A stretch of DNA of 55,993 bases from Chloroflexi bacterium TSY. GTDB taxonomy: Bacteria > Chloroflexota > Anaerolineae > Caldilineales > Caldilineaceae. The notes below the pieces were generated by a model. The model was not told the origin of the DNA. It ran no database searches and worked only from the letters and a program-made list of their open reading frames with translations. The position numbers and the translations under genes are program-made. Shown one piece after another: positions 54,788 through 55,993 of this stretch (the stretch's first letter is position 1; each line of letters starts with the position of its first letter). Where the stretch lies: positions 1 through 55,993 of the forward strand of contig JAHBNG010000101.1 of assembly GCA_019217005.1 (NCBI GenBank), read 5' to 3'.

Positions 54788-55993
54788 CTAAGCTTGTGGT
54801 CGACGACGGATAGTTCGTTGACGAATGTGGAAAGATTCGTCATAGGTGGTTCGGTCTTGCCACATTTTCCAAAGAATGGCCAGCCAGCGGTTGGCTAAAG
54901 CCCGATGAGAGCGACTGACCGAGTGGCCCTTTTGACGAGCTTGTGTAAAGTAAGCCGAAGCCCAGCGAGATTGCTGGCGCGAAGAACGAGCCAGTTGCTG
55001 AGAAAAGTAACGAAACTCTTTATCACAAGAGCGGCGAAAGTGGACCAAGTGGACTTTGCCACTTTGGTTGGTAACGGGAGCCGTGCCAGCTAAAGTCTGG
55101 ACCATGCTGGAATGGGGGGAAGCGGCGGCGATCTTCGCCAAATTTGACCAGCAAAGAGGGAGCCAAGAGCTCTCCTGCGCCCGGCAGGAAGCAAAATGGG
55201 GTGATCCTCGTGTTGCAGAAAAAGAGAGTTCAACTGTTGGAGTGTTGCTTGCTTGGAGTTGAGGGTATGGAGCAAGAGTCGGGCAAGTTGCTGGGCTTGA
55301 ACTTGACAAGCTTGGGCAACACCGGAGCTGAACGGGGATGTTGTGTGGTCAAGGCATCAAAACAGGTGAGCCATTTGGAGGGCTGATTATGTTTATGTTG
55401 CTTGAGAAAGACCTGAAATTCATCATAGGTTGCTTTTTCTGCTGCTTGCGGCGACGGATAAGCCAGAATCAGATGAGCTGCAATGGGCGATGGCCAACTA
55501 AAGACATTGAGCAAAGCGGGATGGTATCTGAGCAAACAACTACGCAAGCGATTGGAGACAGCAACCGTTTCTTTGCGCCAAAACTCGGTCATGCTCACCA
55601 CGATGCGCATTTGCTGGAGTAATTCACTCCCTGGATGCCAAGGATAGAATCGGTGAACATCTGTTCTGACCAGTTCAGCTATCGTATATGCATCACTTTC
55701 ATCAGTGCGAGCACCGCTCTGATTGTACCTCGCCCGACTTGCTTTGACCACGTTCGGTGGGAGGACATATAGATTTGTATACCCAGCATCCCATAAGTAG
55801 TCAATTATCAGATTATGTGCTGTCTCTAATCCGATTCGACATTTTTCATGGCCGATATCCATCGTTTCTCGCCACTTTTCTAGTTGCTTAAAGCCATCCA
55901 CACTATGTTCTATTGTCATGTAGTTAATTCGACGACCGTTTTCATCCGTTATCATTACATCATGTTTTGTTTCACTCAGTCTATTCCTATGAA
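54788..55993 (-). pseudogene. IS110-family transposase (frameshifted; 5' end at window edge)
   Basis: N-terminal DEDD-type domain: FIGID (out of frame by one base near 55978), LSETKHDVMITDENGRR, then GLETAHNLIIDYLWDAGYTN, LPPNVVKASRARYNQSGART and DESDAYTIAELVRTDVHRFY. After a frame change near 55250 the C-terminal Transposase_20-like part reads AGTAPVTNQSGKVHLVHFRR, HRALANRWLAILWKMWQDRT and the end RRPQA. Serine in GTAPVT-type context is replaced by SGKV. Gene start is at or beyond the right edge. At least two frameshifts, so inactive or with sequence errors. Confidence 0.85.

Overview
The window looks like a chromosome segment of a Chloroflexota bacterium (Anaerolineae/Caldilineae/Ardenticatenia-like), an inference from gene content. 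Evidence: lipoproteins with an LAAC lipobox followed by Ala/Glu/Pro-rich linkers, a secreted protease ending in YLPLVI (a C-terminal pattern common in Chloroflexota secreted proteins), paired phytanoyl-CoA dioxygenases beside a LacI regulator and sugar ABC transporter, a CHAT-TPR protein, DUF5666 modules, and many small palindromic repeats. No rRNA, tRNA or CRISPR array was seen. Many genes carry single-base frameshifts; some are real decay, others could be consensus indels.

Layout. (1) 1-13012: a putative signalling/proteolysis cassette on + : tail of a sigma-70 (ECF-type) factor, a 232-aa protein with a Cna-B/carboxypeptidase-regulatory-like end, a TPR-CHAT protease (one frameshift), and a secreted protein with about five DUF5666 modules fused to an S8 subtilisin. 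Mobile DNA has shredded it: an IS4-superfamily element (339-1836), a Russian-doll nest (1845-4094), and an ISAzo13-like IS carrying its own MITE inside the DUF5666-S8 gene. Removing the last insertion restores a single reading frame. (2) 13025-18277 (-): HAD hydrolase, LacI regulator and two phytanoyl-CoA dioxygenases, with an aldo/keto reductase remnant.

(3) 16519-26621: a tandem array of five same-orientation copies of the IS4-superfamily element separated by four copies of a 663-664 bp spacer (period about 2152 bp). The outer copies interrupt a HAD gene (left) and a DNA-methyltransferase-like pseudogene (right), so the spacer is the original DNA between two insertions, amplified fourfold. 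(4) 26719-30052 (+): sugar ABC transporter (lipoprotein plus two permeases). (5) 30060-31590 (-): Phd/YefM-like antitoxin and PIN-domain protein split by a 155-bp MITE. (6) 31910-35226 (-): VWA-like protein, MoxR-type AAA+ ATPase and an unknown protein. (7) 35671-37916: divergent AraC regulator and MFS transporter, then a SIR2-like remnant. (8) 38609-45517 (+): complete oligopeptide-type ABC importer.

(9) 45616-49180 (+): a six-TM TPR protein and a small protein, both with G-D-Q/V-G-rich motifs resembling those of bacterial conflict/amyloid-signalling proteins. (10) 49512-51260: divergent thioredoxin-reductase-like flavoprotein and TetR regulator with a clear promoter and operator palindrome. 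(11) 51461-54216: Gfo/Idh/MocA oxidoreductase and a lipoprotein with FG-GAP-type repeats and an ASPIC/UnbV end. (12) 54788-55993: frameshifted IS110-type transposase running off the right edge.
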